38,112 nucleotides of DNA from IMG/VR virus record IMGVR_UViG_3300023443_000373, positions 1 to 38,112 of that record; one strand, given 5' to 3'. Source of the stretch: a virus. Shown here piece by piece: positions 37,612 to 38,112 of the stretch; position 1 is the stretch's first letter, and every line of letters begins with the position of its first letter. A program made the position numbers and the translations under genes. Below the pieces are notes generated by a model, which worked only from the letters and a program-made list of their open reading frames with translations, searched no databases and was not told the origin of the DNA.

Positions 37612-38112
37612 ATGTTGAAAAGTATTGACGTGACTAGCATTAGAGAGCCGTTCTTCAATTGTAACGCCAAAGAAGCGGCTTTCGTGCATTTGGTGGTTGA
37701 GGGTTTGCCAAAGCACTTGGCGTATAACCAGTCGTTCAATCCTAACTCATCAGATAAGCACTACTTGAATAGACAGGCAAAGAAATTGCTATCTGGTGTC
37801 GCTGGCATTTACTACCGATCACTAATGGGAGAACTACTAGGTGACAAACTACTACCTGTAGTTCTAACCAGGGAACAACGACTACTTATGTTAACAACCC
37901 TGGCTACCATGGCATTCACTGAGTACGACGAACGCAGGGAACCACAACAAGCAGCAGTCATAATCAAGACCATCAACGCTATGAACCTCATGACTGGAGA
38001 CAACGCAGCTACTGAGGTCAATGTATCCACTACGTTCATCAATGCAGACCTAACACAGCTATCACCACATGAGGCAACCAGGCGATACAAGGACATGATG
38101 CGCAATATACAT
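37612..38112 (+). CDS. Terminase small subunit, 3'-partial
   Basis: The frame from ATG 37612 (GAGGTAAGAGAG upstream) is open to the window edge, giving 167 residues. The N-terminal helix-turn-helix-like part (NAKEAAFVHLVVEGLPKHLA, then NRQAKKLLSGV) and the middle LTREQRLLMLTTLATMAFTE match the Terminase_2 type of small subunit, and the end EVNVSTTFINADLTQLSPHE with EATRRYKDMM resembles the C-terminal part that binds the large subunit. It would recognise the packaging site. Leu codons here are mostly CTA and CTT, while neighbours prefer TTA, so it may be a recent acquisition. If joined to base 1, it would end 14 codons later at TAA 43-45. Confidence 0.7.
   Translation, partial: MLKSIDVTSIREPFFNCNAKEAAFVHLVVEGLPKHLAYNQSFNPNSSDKHYLNRQAKKLLSGVAGIYYRSLMGELLGDKLLPVVLTREQRLLMLTTLATMAFTEYDERREPQQAAVIIKTINAMNLMTGDNAATEVNVSTTFINADLTQLSPHEATRRYKDMMRNIH

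Noticed and set aside
37812-38105. A 97-codon minus-strand frame at the right edge
   Set aside because: It is antisense to the terminase small subunit frame, which has family motifs and a ribosome-binding site.

Overview
The window is an AT-rich tailed-phage genome (or near-complete prophage) with a P22-like, podovirus-type virion module. The order terminase large subunit, portal, scaffold, coat, gp4-like adaptor, gp10-like factor, gp14-like protein, ejection proteins and head-binding tail protein follows P22. The coat protein and the large set of beta-rich decoration and fibre genes are not P22-like. Shine-Dalgarno starts and dense GATC sites suggest a Gram-negative, probably gammaproteobacterial and Dam-positive host, but the host is inferred. 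I see no tRNA, rRNA, CRISPR array, insertion sequence, integrase or recognisable endolysin, and no gene-free stretch over 300 bases.

Layout. 1-1030, plus strand: an unknown gene open through the left edge, a small Cro/C1-type helix-turn-helix protein, a strong terminator, a good promoter and a 47-codon gene. 1170-2656: a replication initiator whose linker contains an iteron-like array, and a probable helicase-loader partner. 2657-3068: a structured leader and a holin-like membrane protein. 3075-10585: packaging and head genes, with a NinB-like gene between terminase and portal and a GroES-like co-chaperonin between portal and scaffold. 10670-19479: beta-rich virion proteins that share and shuffle modules, plus two tiny genes, one encoding an extremely basic 39-residue protein. 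19491-29799: tail machine, ejection proteins and receptor-binding proteins. 29933-33444, minus strand: a membrane-anchored protein carrying a second short-repeat array, a RecT-type annealase, a YqaJ-type exonuclease and a ribbon-helix-helix regulator. 33550-34087, plus strand: a two-gene cassette with a VRR-NUC nuclease. 34128-37395, minus strand: about eleven small, mostly unknown genes read from a strong promoter at 37429-37456. 37612-38112: a small terminase subunit gene cut by the right edge.

How it fits together: the initiator and partner would start replication at the array inside the initiator gene; RecT and YqaJ form a two-component recombination system able to make concatemers; the two terminase subunits package DNA through the portal into a head built with scaffold and phage GroES; gp4- and gp10-like factors close the head; three or four ejection proteins carry DNA into the cell. 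Small subunit and large subunit genes lie at opposite ends of the window, which would be natural if the molecule is circular and opened arbitrarily.

The strongest unexplained signals are two arrays of short palindromic DNA words inside coding sequence: ATCGAT/GATC in the initiator gene, and TTGCAA/TGCAA in the membrane-protein gene. Each word occurs in all three reading frames of its host gene, which argues for selection on DNA. All family assignments were made by eye without database searches.
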